Assembly (NCBI RefSeq): GCF_000014865.1
Contig: NC_008576.1
Location: forward strand, 3,067,501-3,131,500
Source of the DNA: Magnetococcus marinus MC-1
GTDB lineage: Bacteria; Pseudomonadota; Magnetococcia; Magnetococcales; Magnetococcaceae
DNA: 64,000 nt
Reading direction: 5' to 3'
Shown piece by piece: positions 16,661 to 25,983 of this stretch. Position 1 is the stretch's first letter, and the number at the start of each line of letters is the position of its first letter. The translations under genes and the position numbers were made by a program. Below the pieces are notes generated by a model. That model made no database searches. It saw only the letters and a program-made list of their open reading frames with translations, and was not told where the DNA came from.

Positions 16661-18025
16661 ATGGCCGATGCGACCAACCCCATTGTTATTTTAGTTGATC
16701 ACCGCAACCGTGATCTGCCTGGCGCGGCCTTGCTGGCCTATCATCTGCAACGGCGCGGCACACCCTGCAAATTGGTCCCGTTGGAAGCCTATCAGGCCGC
16801 GCTGTCCGCCTATCGCCCCAGTTTGATTCTATTTAACCATCTTATGGCCTCACATCTAGCCGCCTTCTCCAAACGGCTGCACAAAATGGGGGTATTGGTT
16901 GGTGTATTGCTCAATGAGGGATTGATCTACAACCGGGCAGCCCTCGCCTTTAATACCAACCGCAACCACCCTGATGTTCATGTGGATATCTATTTTAGCT
17001 GGAATGAGATCCATGCCCAGGAGCTGCGCAAGCGGGAGTTCGCAAAAAATTGCCAGGTTGAGGTGATCGGCATCCCCCGCTTTGATTTTTATTTCTCGCC
17101 TTGGCGTGAGGTCTTAAAAAACCCCAACCTCCCCCCAAAAACACCAGGCGTAACCCGCGTTCTGGCGGTGAGCAGCGCGGGGCTTGCGGATAAACTAAAC
17201 TGGGACCCCGCCTTGGTGGATGAGGTCTTCTCCATGTGGGTCAAGCATGTGGACTATTACAAGGATTATTGGGGGGCCATTCGCGCCCACCATGCCGCGC
17301 GGGAAAGTATGTTTGAACACATCCAGGCGCTGCTTAAACAGGAGCGTTTTGAGGTGGTGGTGCGCCCCCACCCCAGGGAGGAGCTCGACCGTTACAGCAA
17401 CTGGCTCTCAAGTTTGTCCGCGCAGGAGCGTTCCCGTGTCATCTTGGATCATGACACCCCCATCGGTGAGCTGATTATGGATTGTGATGTCGAGCTCTCC
17501 CTGCATCGCTGCACCACCGCCATCGAGTGTTGGCTGTTGGGGCGTCCCGACATTGAGCTCCCCATGGAAAAACACCCCATCCTCTACAGTGAAGAGCGCG
17601 ACTACCTGGCCCCAGAGTGCCACCAACCCGAGGAACTCGCGGGGCTGGTGGATGCCGCCGTTGCCGACCCCATGCAGACGGCATTTGCGGAAAAGCGCCA
17701 GCAGCACCTACAGGCGTGGTGCGCCGCCCCCAACGGCAAGGTGACACAAAAGATGGCCGAGTTGCTCCTGGCGCTGATTCAACAGCGTCAAGCCCATGGA
17801 CCAGACACCACCCAACTCCATTTTGAGGATTGGCGTAAAGGGTGGAAGCTACGGCTGATGGATTGGTTGGACAAACCCTACCATTGGCACCCTGGAACGT
17901 TGATTAAAAGAGGCCTAGGTTTGCCCGTTAAGGAGATGCGCATTCAGCAGCAGGAAAAAGCGGTACGCCCCAGCGAAGCCCGTGCGTTTATTGAAAAAAT
18001 TGCCCGACTGGCGGCAGCAGACTGA
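16661..18025 (+). CDS. Surface-carbohydrate biosynthesis protein with GT-B-like fold (family uncertain)
   Basis: Protein of 454 residues, no signal peptide or membrane segment. The N-terminal part begins with IVILVDHRNRDLPGAALLAYHLQRRG. The middle has VVVRPHPREELDRY and IMDCDVELSLHRCTTAIECWLLGRP, which resemble the nucleotide-binding end of GT-B enzymes and of the CDP-glycerol/surface-carbohydrate group. I cannot place it in a numbered GT family. The position among glycosyltransferases suggests a transferase, and a CMP-nonulosonate transferase would be one candidate because none is otherwise visible. It converges with the SGNH hydrolase gene. Confidence 0.6.
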   Translation: MADATNPIVILVDHRNRDLPGAALLAYHLQRRGTPCKLVPLEAYQAALSAYRPSLILFNHLMASHLAAFSKRLHKMGVLVGVLLNEGLIYNRAALAFNTNRNHPDVHVDIYFSWNEIHAQELRKREFAKNCQVEVIGIPRFDFYFSPWREVLKNPNLPPKTPGVTRVLAVSSAGLADKLNWDPALVDEVFSMWVKHVDYYKDYWGAIRAHHAARESMFEHIQALLKQERFEVVVRPHPREELDRYSNWLSSLSAQERSRVILDHDTPIGELIMDCDVELSLHRCTTAIECWLLGRPDIELPMEKHPILYSEERDYLAPECHQPEELAGLVDAAVADPMQTAFAEKRQQHLQAWCAAPNGKVTQKMAELLLALIQQRQAHGPDTTQLHFEDWRKGWKLRLMDWLDKPYHWHPGTLIKRGLGLPVKEMRIQQQEKAVRPSEARAFIEKIARLAAAD

Positions 18026-18100
18026 AGCAAAGCCCTTATGCTCAGGGAGACTCCACCCTTTAGCGTGGATCGGTGTCTGCCAGGGCCATTGCAAACACCC

Positions 18101-19108
18101 TCAATAGCGCGCGGCCACCGCTGTATGGTGGGTCACGTGCGGGGCCAACGCCTCCGCCAGCATGGTATGGCCCAGGTTGGTTAGGTGGGTGCCATCCTTA
18201 AACAGCGCGGGCAGATCCTGCCCCGCAAACAGATCATACATCGAGAGCGACAACACCCGCCCCCCCTGTTGCAGCGAGAGATTTTGCGCCAACTGCTCTA
18301 AATGAGCAATTTTCTCTAGTTGGAGCCCACCATCCGGCCCTGTTCGTGAAATGGCCTGCACCACCAACACCATCTGCGCCCCTGCTTGCACCGTACGCTC
18401 CACCGTCTCGGTGGTCACCTTGGCCAAACGCTGGTGCCAACGCGCCACCGTCTCTTTATCCGCAGCGGCACGCACCTCGGCATCGGCATCGCTCACCATA
18501 TTAGCCGCCCGCAAGTTGGGCGATAACCACTTCCAATAGAGCTGTTCGGTCTTGGCCTCATACAAACGACGAATAATAAAGCTTTTCATCAACCAATTGC
18601 CGGGACTCCAGCCCTGGAACTGCTGGGCACGCTTCCACTCCCGCTCATCCTCAAACTCATTGGAATCATTTAAATGGTAGATTATCCACCCACTGTTAAT
18701 GCGCAGCATTTGCGCCACAATGGGTTGTAGACGCCGACTGCCCTGCCCCGCAACCCCAGCATTAACCCCATGGGCGGCCACACCTCGCTGCTGAAGCAAC
18801 CGCTCCAACTGCTTGGCATAGCTGCTCTCTAGGCTATTGCCACGGGGAACCGAATCCCCCACCACCGCCAAGCGCATCCCCACGGGATGCAAGGGAAAGG
18901 CTTGTGGCCGATAGCGCCGCCCCGCCGAACGCACCAGCGCTGCCTGTTCCCCCTCAATCTCTAATCCCGCTTCGTGATCATAGCCATAGTTAAAGCGCCC
19001 CTGTTTGACGGTTGGCGCAAACAGGTCGATGCCCACCTCAACCGCGACAAACAGCAGGGTAAGCCCCACCACCAAGGGGGTCAAGCTGCGCTTAATCAGG
19101 TGCCACAC
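18101..19108 (-). CDS. Membrane-anchored SGNH/GDSL-like hydrolase
   Basis: Protein of 335 residues with a GTG start three bases after the ABC exporter stop. One N-terminal transmembrane helix (about 10-30) would place the domain in the periplasm. Block I is AVVGDSVPRG near residue 84, with the nucleophile serine. The C-terminal catalytic Asp-His pair is in FKDGTHLTNLGH near residue 306. Such enzymes often add or remove O-acetyl groups on glycans. Tight linkage to an MsbA-like exporter and GT4 suggests a role in modifying the exported glycolipid. The substrate is not readable. Confidence 0.72.
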   Translation of the reverse strand: MWHLIKRSLTPLVVGLTLLFVAVEVGIDLFAPTVKQGRFNYGYDHEAGLEIEGEQAALVRSAGRRYRPQAFPLHPVGMRLAVVGDSVPRGNSLESSYAKQLERLLQQRGVAAHGVNAGVAGQGSRRLQPIVAQMLRINSGWIIYHLNDSNEFEDEREWKRAQQFQGWSPGNWLMKSFIIRRLYEAKTEQLYWKWLSPNLRAANMVSDADAEVRAAADKETVARWHQRLAKVTTETVERTVQAGAQMVLVVQAISRTGPDGGLQLEKIAHLEQLAQNLSLQQGGRVLSLSMYDLFAGQDLPALFKDGTHLTNLGHTMLAEALAPHVTHHTAVAARY

Positions 19109-19111
19109 CGC

Positions 19112-20863
19112 TTACTCTTTCGCCGTTTGGGTATCAAATTGAATCTCACAGAGTTTGGCATAGAGGCCCCCCTGCGCCAGCAAGCTATCATGGGTGCCCA
19201 TCTCCGCCACCGCCCCTTCATGCATCACCACAATGCGGTCGGCATTGCGAATGGTGGATAGACGATGGGCAATCACCAGCGTGGTGTAGCGGTCCATCAG
19301 ACGATCCAGCGCCTCTTGCACCAACTGTTCACTCTCGCTATCCAAGGCGCTGGTTGCTTCGTCCAAAATCAACACAGAGGCCGATTTGAGCAGGGCGCGG
19401 GCAATGGCAATGCGTTGCCGCTGCCCACCCGAAAGCTTGGCCCCCTTATTGCCGATCATGGCATCCAGCCCCTCGGGTAACTGCTCCACAAAGCTCTTGG
19501 CATTGGCCGCCTCCAGGGCTGCCCAGATCTCCTCATCGCTGGCTCTGAGCTTGCCATAGGCCACATTGTTGCGGATGGTATCGTTAAACAGCACATTCTC
19601 CTGGGTCACCATGGCAATCTGCTGGCGTAAAGAGCGCATGGTCACACTGCGAATATCGACCCCATCAAACAGAATCGCCCCCTGCTGCGGCTCATAAAAG
19701 CGCGGCACCAGATTGGCCAGGGTGCTTTTACCACACCCGCTTTGACCAACCAGCGCAACCTTTTCGCCCACCCCAATGTGTAGGTTGATGCCTCGCAGCA
19801 CCGGCCCCTCGCTGCTCTGATAACGAAAGCCAATATTTTCAAAACGCAGCGCTTTGGTAAGGGGTTGCAGCTTACCGGCCTCCGGCACATTTTGAATGGC
19901 AGGATATTGATCCAGCCGCTCAAACACCCGTTGCGCCGCCGCCAATCCCGCTTGTAACCCATTATAGAGCATCGTAATACGCTTCAATGGACTGTAAGCC
20001 ATCATGAGCGCGGTAAGGAACGAAAAGAGCGTACCAGGGGTGGTTTTACCATCCAAAATGGCATGGGCCGAGGTCAACACCACCAGCGAGATGGCAATAC
20101 CCGCCACCAGATCAATGGAGGGCTTGGAGATGGCGTTGATAAAGGCTGAGCGCAGGTTGTTTTTTAATACCCGCTGGCTAATACGCCGAAACACCCCATG
20201 TTCATAGCCCTCCATACAGTAGGCTTTGACCACCTTAACCCCGGCGATGGTCTCCTCCAGATGGCTGGTGACATCCTCCATCAGCTCTTGTTGGCGGCGG
20301 CTGATGGTGCGCATTTTTCGCCCGAACAGGTAGATCAGATAGACCGCTAAAGGCACCCCAACCACCGAGACCCAGGCCAGCTCTGCGGCGCGATAGACCA
20401 CCACCCCAAACAGAAAAGTGACCGTCAACAGCTCCCGGGTAATATCGGCCAAGGCGGTGGAGACCACCCGCTTGAGCTGATCAATATCAAAGATCATGCG
20501 AGAGATAAAACTACCGGTGGATTCGGTATTAAAACGCTCCATATCCAAATGCAGAATCTTTTTGTAGAGCCGCACCTGCAACAGCCGCACAATCTTAAAG
20601 CCCAAGCTCTGCATCAGATAGGATTGCAGAAAAAAGACCACCGCCCGCACGATAAAAATACCCATAACCACAATGGGAATAAGGGTAACGAGGGAGGCGT
20701 CTTTCTGCATAAAGACGTCATCCACCAGCGGTTTGACCATAAAGGCGATGGCCCCATTGGTAGCCGCCATCACCCCCATACAGAGCAGTGCGGTAATGAC
20801 ATACCAACGGAACGGCCAGATCAAGCGCAGCAGACGGCGGATGAGTTGGGTATCTTGAACCAC
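19112..20863 (-). CDS. MsbA-like lipid/glycolipid ABC exporter (half-transporter)
   Basis: Flips lipid A-core or another lipid-linked glycan across the inner membrane. The 583-residue chain starts at a GTG. It has a six-helix ABC exporter domain (about 15-320) followed by an ATPase domain. Walker A is VGQSGCGKST (near 381), the signature is LSGGQRQR (near 484), Walker B is VLILDEATSALD and the switch is VIAHRLSTI. The architecture matches MsbA. It is followed three bases later by the SGNH hydrolase and preceded by a GT4 gene on the same strand. MsbA itself or a specialised paralogue cannot be told apart here. Confidence 0.88.
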   Translation of the reverse strand: MVQDTQLIRRLLRLIWPFRWYVITALLCMGVMAATNGAIAFMVKPLVDDVFMQKDASLVTLIPIVVMGIFIVRAVVFFLQSYLMQSLGFKIVRLLQVRLYKKILHLDMERFNTESTGSFISRMIFDIDQLKRVVSTALADITRELLTVTFLFGVVVYRAAELAWVSVVGVPLAVYLIYLFGRKMRTISRRQQELMEDVTSHLEETIAGVKVVKAYCMEGYEHGVFRRISQRVLKNNLRSAFINAISKPSIDLVAGIAISLVVLTSAHAILDGKTTPGTLFSFLTALMMAYSPLKRITMLYNGLQAGLAAAQRVFERLDQYPAIQNVPEAGKLQPLTKALRFENIGFRYQSSEGPVLRGINLHIGVGEKVALVGQSGCGKSTLANLVPRFYEPQQGAILFDGVDIRSVTMRSLRQQIAMVTQENVLFNDTIRNNVAYGKLRASDEEIWAALEAANAKSFVEQLPEGLDAMIGNKGAKLSGGQRQRIAIARALLKSASVLILDEATSALDSESEQLVQEALDRLMDRYTTLVIAHRLSTIRNADRIVVMHEGAVAEMGTHDSLLAQGGLYAKLCEIQFDTQTAKE

Positions 20864-20993
20864 GATGAAGTATGCCTTCCTAAAAAGTGACAGCGTGAAA
20901 CAAACTTACAAAATAGATGCCCAAAAGCGCCTGCGATAGTAACATAGCCCCAGTGGGCTCGCACCCTGTGGCGAACGCTCTTGGGCTAACACC

Positions 20994-22196
20994 TCAGGGT
21001 CTGTTAAACGCTGCGGTCATTTGCTGTAAGGCGCTCATTAAGGCCCGCGCCCCCTGGGTAAAGGAGTAATCCTGAATCCGTGCATAAGCCCGCGCCCCCA
21101 TTGCTGCCAGATGGGCGCGGCTTTGGCACCACTCAAGCAACAACGCCGGTAGCTGCTGCTCTTGACCAAAGGGATAGCTCCAACCTGTTTCGCCCGGTAC
21201 AATAAGGTCAGGCCCACACCCCACCTGACTGCTCACCAAGGCCGGACGCTGACAGGCCATCGCCTCATTGACCGCCAATCCCCAGGTTTCATTGCGGGAG
21301 GGCAGCACCAGCAGGTCCCCCATGCGGTAGATCATAGGCATCGCCTGCTGATTGGCGGTCTCCATAAAAAAGATAGCCTTATCCCCAAGCGCCTGTTGCT
21401 GAAGGTCTGCCTGCAAGGGGCCGCTCCCCACCAACAGCAGCACCAAGCGATCCTCACTTAGCCGATTGGCCTGCTGCACCGCCTGCAAAATCTGCATGGG
21501 CTGCTTATGTGGTACAAATTTGCCCGCAAACAGCAGCACCACCTTCTCATCGTCAATACCCAACCGCCGCCGCTGCGTAAGGGCCTCTGCACAGCGGGCC
21601 CCATGATCGGCGGCAAAGCGTGCATTATCCACCATATGCGGCACCCTAAACCGCCGCTGGTCTGGAATATTAAAAGCGCGAAAATAGTCATCATTTAATT
21701 GCCCAACCGGCAATGCACCATCCACATGACCATAGACCCAGCGTAGCACCAAGCGGCGCAACCAGGGGAATATCCGCCGTTGGCTATTAAAAAAGCCCCC
21801 ACTGGCCAACAGGTTGGAATCGCCCCGGAACAGAATCGGCACGCGCCCATGAAAAGCGCGTAATACCCGCAAATGGGTGCGAAACGGCCAGCCATACACC
21901 AGCAACACATGGGGCTGCCATGCCTGAATTTCTGCCACCATGGTGGGATTATTTAGGCCGTTAAAGTGGTGCGTACCGGGATCTTGGGCGCGGTTTTCCA
22001 CAAATCGAAAGTCATACCCTTCCAACAGGGGGAGATCCCACTGGATGGGGTGACCAAATTCGGGGTCATTCTGCCCAGCGGTACCAACCCAGCTATAAAA
22101 AACCCGCAGTTGCAAACCCGGTTGTTGGGCCAGACACTGAAAAAAGGGGGCATTGTATTGAATGGGGTGCGAGGTAATGATGGCTAAGCGGATCAT
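20994..22196 (-). CDS. Glycosyltransferase family 4
   Basis: GT-B transferase of 400 residues from the ATG at 22196. A longer frame begins at 22280 but its 28 extra residues are not protein-like. The N-terminus MIRLAIITSHPIQYNAPFF is typical of a GT4 subgroup. The C-terminal half has VLLFAGKFVPHKQPMQILQA, a Rossmann entry, and then LVLPSRNETWGLAVNEAMACQRP, the donor EX7E segment, and GETGWSYPFG. It lies about 130 bases upstream of the MsbA-like exporter in the same direction, so its product may be the exporter's cargo. Confidence 0.88.
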   Translation of the reverse strand: MIRLAIITSHPIQYNAPFFQCLAQQPGLQLRVFYSWVGTAGQNDPEFGHPIQWDLPLLEGYDFRFVENRAQDPGTHHFNGLNNPTMVAEIQAWQPHVLLVYGWPFRTHLRVLRAFHGRVPILFRGDSNLLASGGFFNSQRRIFPWLRRLVLRWVYGHVDGALPVGQLNDDYFRAFNIPDQRRFRVPHMVDNARFAADHGARCAEALTQRRRLGIDDEKVVLLFAGKFVPHKQPMQILQAVQQANRLSEDRLVLLLVGSGPLQADLQQQALGDKAIFFMETANQQAMPMIYRMGDLLVLPSRNETWGLAVNEAMACQRPALVSSQVGCGPDLIVPGETGWSYPFGQEQQLPALLLEWCQSRAHLAAMGARAYARIQDYSFTQGARALMSALQQMTAAFNRP

Positions 22197-22506
22197 CGCC
22201 AAACCCTTTTTGCCCCAGACAAACCACACCCATAGCGGGCTTGATTCCTCCCCATAAAAAGGGACCGAGGAGGCACACAATAGAGACGCGTGGGCTCATG
22301 GGGTCCCATGGTCACGCGCATCAAGATAGGTGTGTTACGCATGGATTAAAGCTCTATCGGTATGCCTGCGCTGCTGTTTAGCGAAGCGGGTTGAAAAAAC
22401 AAGCACGAAGGAGGATGCCCCCTACAAGAGGCAACCACAGCGTGCCCCTAAAGGGTCTGCGCCGATTCGGGGGATGGCCACTGCCCTTGGGGTGGACCCC
22501 GCGCGT
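22197..22506. other. Intergenic region, no gene seen
   Basis: This 310-base gap lies between the GT4 start and the hisF-like stop, both on the minus strand. It may carry a promoter for the GT4-msbA-SGNH genes. No clear -35/-10 pair, terminator or small gene could be supported. Confidence 0.4.
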
Positions 22507-23289
22507 TTAGGACTCTAAATGCTGGAACAGCTCGTTTTGTAACTGCTCTTGATTGGGATAGTTGACCAACACAGCCCGATGCGGCCCCCTAAACACAAAC
22601 ATACTGCCCGCCGCCACGGCGGCGGCGCCCGCCTGCGTGACCACCGTCCGAAAATCGGCCACTGACGCAGCACCCCCTACGGCAATCACCGGAATTGCAA
22701 CACCACGGCTCACCCGTTGCACCAGTTCCAGATCATACCCCTGCTGCATACCATCCTGATCCATGGCGTTGAGCAACAACTCTCCCGCCCCCGCCTGCTC
22801 GGCTTGCTGGGCTGCCACAACAGGATCCAAGCCCGTTTTGCGCTGCCCCCCCTGGCTCATCACCCGATAACGCCCCCAGAGATCTTTTTTGACATCAATG
22901 GAGACACCGAGGCTCTGACTACCATAAATTTTGACCGCCTCTTGTAGCAATCCCGAGCCGCTAAAAAAGGCCGTATTGAGCATCACCTTCTCCACCCCCG
23001 AGTGAAAAAGACGCTGGATCTGTTGTAGATTGCGCACCCCACCCCCGTACAGCAGGGGCATAAAGCACTCACTGGCCAACTGCTCAACACATTCAAAATC
23101 GGGTTCAGCGCCTCGACGACTGGCAGAAATATCCAACACCGCCAACTCGTCGACCTCTTTATCATTAAAGATTTTTGCGGTATTGACCGGGTCCCCCACA
23201 TAGGTGGCCTTGGCTTGGTTAAAACGCACGGTTTTGACCAACCGCCCCTCCTTCAGGAGCAAGGTCGGGATGACGCGAATTCGGCGCAT
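22507..23289 (-). CDS. HisF-like cyclase subunit of sugar amidation (WbuZ type)
   Basis: TIM-barrel protein of 260 residues related to the imidazole glycerol phosphate synthase cyclase. In this setting it works with the HisH-like glutaminase and WbpG to feed ammonia for conversion of a sugar N-acetyl group to an acetamidino group. It opens RRIRVIPTLLLKEGRLVKT and has LAVLDISASR and PLLYGGGV, as in the sugar-amidation branch. The late phosphate-binding loop is VIAVGGAASVADF. The ATG at 23289 overlaps the wbpE stop (TGATG); a TTG one codon upstream also exists. The split of HisF here and HisH at the operon front brackets the whole diamino-uronate module. Confidence 0.85.
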   Translation of the reverse strand: MRRIRVIPTLLLKEGRLVKTVRFNQAKATYVGDPVNTAKIFNDKEVDELAVLDISASRRGAEPDFECVEQLASECFMPLLYGGGVRNLQQIQRLFHSGVEKVMLNTAFFSGSGLLQEAVKIYGSQSLGVSIDVKKDLWGRYRVMSQGGQRKTGLDPVVAAQQAEQAGAGELLLNAMDQDGMQQGYDLELVQRVSRGVAIPVIAVGGAASVADFRTVVTQAGAAAVAAGSMFVFRGPHRAVLVNYPNQEQLQNELFQHLES

Positions 23290-24413
23290 CAAGAGCCCTC
23301 TTCAAACGCAATCGAAACCGGTTGCGCATAAAAGGCGCGAATGCCTTCCACCACCCGTTCTTGATCCTGTTGACTTAAAAAGGGGTGCATGGGCAAAGAG
23401 AGGATCTCCTGCGCATGCTGAAAAGCAACGGGAAAATCCACCGGCTTGTGGCCAAGCCGCGCATAGGCTGGGTAGAAAGGCAGCGCCTGAGGGTAGTTGA
23501 TCACCGTGGGAATATAGAGCTCTGCTAAATAGGCTTGCAAGGCATCCCGCTGCGGCACCCGGATGACATAGAGATGATACACATGGCGACAACCACTGCG
23601 CACCGTTGGGGTGATGACCTGGGGCAGCTCGGCCAGCATGCTATCATAGCGCTGGGCCAACGCCTCGCGGGCGCGGGTCCACCCCTCTAGGTGGGGCATT
23701 TTGACATTAAGCACCGCCGCCTGCAAACCATCCATGCGGCTGTTTATACCCTCTATTTGATGATTATTTTTCCCCCCATGGCGGGCAAACAAGCGGGCAA
23801 AATCCGCCACATCCTGCCGGTCTGTGACCAAACATCCGGCATCCCCCATGGCACCCAAATTTTTACCGGGGTAGAAAGAGAAGGTGGCAACATCCCCAAA
23901 ACGGCCCACCAGTTGACCATCCATGGCGGCCAAGTGAGCCTGGGCGGCATCCTCGATCACCCACAGGTCATAGGCTTTCGCCAGCGCCATAATGGCCGAC
24001 ATATCCGCAGGCTGACCATAGAGATGCACCGCAATAATACCCCGCGTGCGTGGGGTAATTTTGGATTCAATCTGTAAGGGATCGAGACAAAAACAGTTGG
24101 GTTCGGTGTCGCAAAACACCACCTGCCCGCCCGCCTGGGTGATGGTTTCGCTGGTGGCAATCCAACTATGGGCGGTGGTGATCACCTCGTCCCCGGCCTC
24201 CAGCCCCAGCGCACGCATGGCGATATAGAGGGCATCGGTGCCGTTGCCGCAGGAGATACAGTGCTTGGCCCCCATCATTTGCGCGAAGCCCTGCTCAAAA
24301 GCCTCCACATGGGGACCACGGATAAAGCTGGAGTGCTCAACCACATGGGCAATGGCGGCGTCTAACGACACCTGGATGGACCGATGCTGGGCAAGGAGAT
24401 CGACGAATTGCAT
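23289..24413 (-). CDS. wbpE: DegT/DnrJ/EryC1 aminotransferase (WbpE-like)
   Basis: PLP enzyme of 374 residues that aminates C3 of the WbpB product, giving UDP-2-acetamido-3-amino-glucuronic acid. The PLP lysine is in FSFYPGKNLGAMGDAG (about residue 185). The glycine-rich SCGNGTDALYIAMRALG lies near residue 54 and VIEDAAQAH before the lysine. The order wbpB-wbpD-wbpE with overlaps or 9-base gaps matches the P. aeruginosa O5-type pathway. High confidence for the family; WbpE assignment comes from the neighbours. Confidence 0.88.
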   Translation of the reverse strand: MQFVDLLAQHRSIQVSLDAAIAHVVEHSSFIRGPHVEAFEQGFAQMMGAKHCISCGNGTDALYIAMRALGLEAGDEVITTAHSWIATSETITQAGGQVVFCDTEPNCFCLDPLQIESKITPRTRGIIAVHLYGQPADMSAIMALAKAYDLWVIEDAAQAHLAAMDGQLVGRFGDVATFSFYPGKNLGAMGDAGCLVTDRQDVADFARLFARHGGKNNHQIEGINSRMDGLQAAVLNVKMPHLEGWTRAREALAQRYDSMLAELPQVITPTVRSGCRHVYHLYVIRVPQRDALQAYLAELYIPTVINYPQALPFYPAYARLGHKPVDFPVAFQHAQEILSLPMHPFLSQQDQERVVEGIRAFYAQPVSIAFEEGS

Positions 24414-24422
24414 GGCACCTAC

Positions 24423-24917
24423 TCACAAAGAGGTGGCGGAGTCCACCGTGGACTCTGGTAGTGAGCGCAGCAGCCGGGCAGGATTACCTGCATAGATGCC
24501 GGGCTGAGTAATATCGCGGGTCACCACAGCACCGGCTCCGATCACCACATGATCGCAGATGCTCACCGGCAGCAGCGTGGCATGGCTACCCACAGAGACA
24601 TGGTTACCCAAACGGGTTGATTTCCACTTTGTCGCATCACCGCCCGCCGGCCCACCACTGGCAAACAGGTCGTTGACAAACATAACACCATGGGCAATAA
24701 AGCAGCTATCCCCTATGCTCACCAATTCACAGATAAAGCTGTGGGACTGTATGCGGCACCCTTTACCAATGGTAACCCCTTTTTGGATCTCCACAAAGGG
24801 GCCAATAAAGCTGCCATCGCCAATGGAACAACCGTAGAGGTTGACCGGCTCCACCACCACCACCTGCTCACCAAAGGTGACATCCTTTATACCCACCTGC
24901 TTATAGAGGACTGACAC
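24423..24917 (-). CDS. wbpD: Hexapeptide-repeat N-acetyltransferase (WbpD-like)
   Basis: Left-handed beta-helix acetyltransferase of 164 residues that acetylates the 3-amino group in UDP-diacetamido-glucuronic acid synthesis. The chain contains repeating hexapeptide turns (IGDGSFIGPFVEIQKGVTIG, then IGDSCFIAHGVMF). An inserted loop, FASGGPAGGDATKWK, comes before VSVGSHATLLP. The GTG start at 24917 overlaps the wbpB 3' end by 17 bases, so expression is coupled. The loop sequence and helix length fit WbpD/WlbB enzymes. Confidence 0.88.
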   Translation of the reverse strand: MSVLYKQVGIKDVTFGEQVVVVEPVNLYGCSIGDGSFIGPFVEIQKGVTIGKGCRIQSHSFICELVSIGDSCFIAHGVMFVNDLFASGGPAGGDATKWKSTRLGNHVSVGSHATLLPVSICDHVVIGAGAVVTRDITQPGIYAGNPARLLRSLPESTVDSATSL

Positions 24918-25929
24918 GATTGGCCGCCGTATAAATTTTGTCGATAATCTCCACGGTTTTTAATCCCTCAAAGCCGGCGGTGCCAATCACCCCTTGCCCG
25001 GTCAGAACACTGACTAAATTTTCATACACGGCCCCATGGTTGGACATAGAGCCCACATAGTGACCATATTGATTGGGCGGGCGCCCCTCGGGCAGATCCT
25101 CGATCAGGTGGGCTTCAATATTTTGGTACTCCAGCTCATTAAGATATTGCCCACCGATTTTGACACTGCCTTTTTCACAAAACAGGGTCAATGAGCCTTC
25201 CATATTTTTACCATAACTGTTGATGGTAAAGTTAACCGTGCCCAAAGCCCCATTGTGAAAAGCCAGCGCCACTACCCCGGCATCTTCAAACGCCACCGTA
25301 TCCTGGTGGCAGAAGTTATGGGTTAAGGCCATAGCCTGTTTCACATCCCCCACCATCCAGTAGAGCAGATCAATAAAGTGGCTAAATTGGGTATAGAGAC
25401 AGCCCCCATCCAGGTCGCGGCTACCTTTCCAGGCATCCTTTTCATAATATTGGGCATTACGGTTCCAAAAGCAGCTCAGCTGCACGCTGTAGACACGGCC
25501 CAAGGCCCCCTCATCCAACAATTTTTTAATCGCCACTACGGGGGGATTATAACGGTTTTGTTTCACCACAAACAGCCGTCGGCTGGCCCGCTCCCCGGCT
25601 TTGATCATCTCACCACAATCGGCCACAGAGATGGCCATGGGTTTTTCGCACAGCACATGGCAGCCCGCTTTAAAAGCCCGTAGCGTGTGCGCAGCATGCA
25701 GCCCATTGGGGGTACAAATGGAGACCACATCAATGGCTTCTGGCAGCTGTGCAAACATCTGCTCCAGATCATAAAAAGCCTTGGCCCCACTTACGTGGGC
25801 CAGGGCATCGGCCTTCTCTTGCACCACATCACAGACCGCCACCAACTGCCCATATTTTTGAATATGCTCCACATGCCGCTGGGCAATACGTCCACAGCCG
25901 ACAATGGCAAATTTCAATCTAGCAAACAT
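24901..25929 (-). CDS. wbpB: Gfo/Idh/MocA oxidoreductase (WbpB-like)
   Basis: NAD-dependent dehydrogenase of 342 residues that oxidises C3 of UDP-GlcNAcA. The Rossmann entry is KFAIVGCGRIAQRHVEHI, followed by VVSICTPNGLHA and the catalytic lysine segment HVLCEKPMAIS (near 96). The C-terminal alpha/beta domain has a tyrosine/histidine-rich LYTQFSHFIDLLYWMVGD. Length, motifs and the coupled wbpD/wbpE support WbpB/WlbA. The UDP-GlcNAc 6-dehydrogenase (WbpA) that would supply its substrate is not in the window. Confidence 0.88.
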   Translation of the reverse strand: MFARLKFAIVGCGRIAQRHVEHIQKYGQLVAVCDVVQEKADALAHVSGAKAFYDLEQMFAQLPEAIDVVSICTPNGLHAAHTLRAFKAGCHVLCEKPMAISVADCGEMIKAGERASRRLFVVKQNRYNPPVVAIKKLLDEGALGRVYSVQLSCFWNRNAQYYEKDAWKGSRDLDGGCLYTQFSHFIDLLYWMVGDVKQAMALTHNFCHQDTVAFEDAGVVALAFHNGALGTVNFTINSYGKNMEGSLTLFCEKGSVKIGGQYLNELEYQNIEAHLIEDLPEGRPPNQYGHYVGSMSNHGAVYENLVSVLTGQGVIGTAGFEGLKTVEIIDKIYTAANRVSPL

Positions 25930-25983
25930 TCTTAAGCCTTTTTAGGTACTTTGCGTTTTGGAACATGCAGAGCCAATTTGAAA

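Noticed and set aside
16661-18025. PseG assignment
   Set aside because: It lacks the PseG N-terminal DGGxxIGxGH-type motif and is much longer; treated as an unplaced GT-B-like protein.
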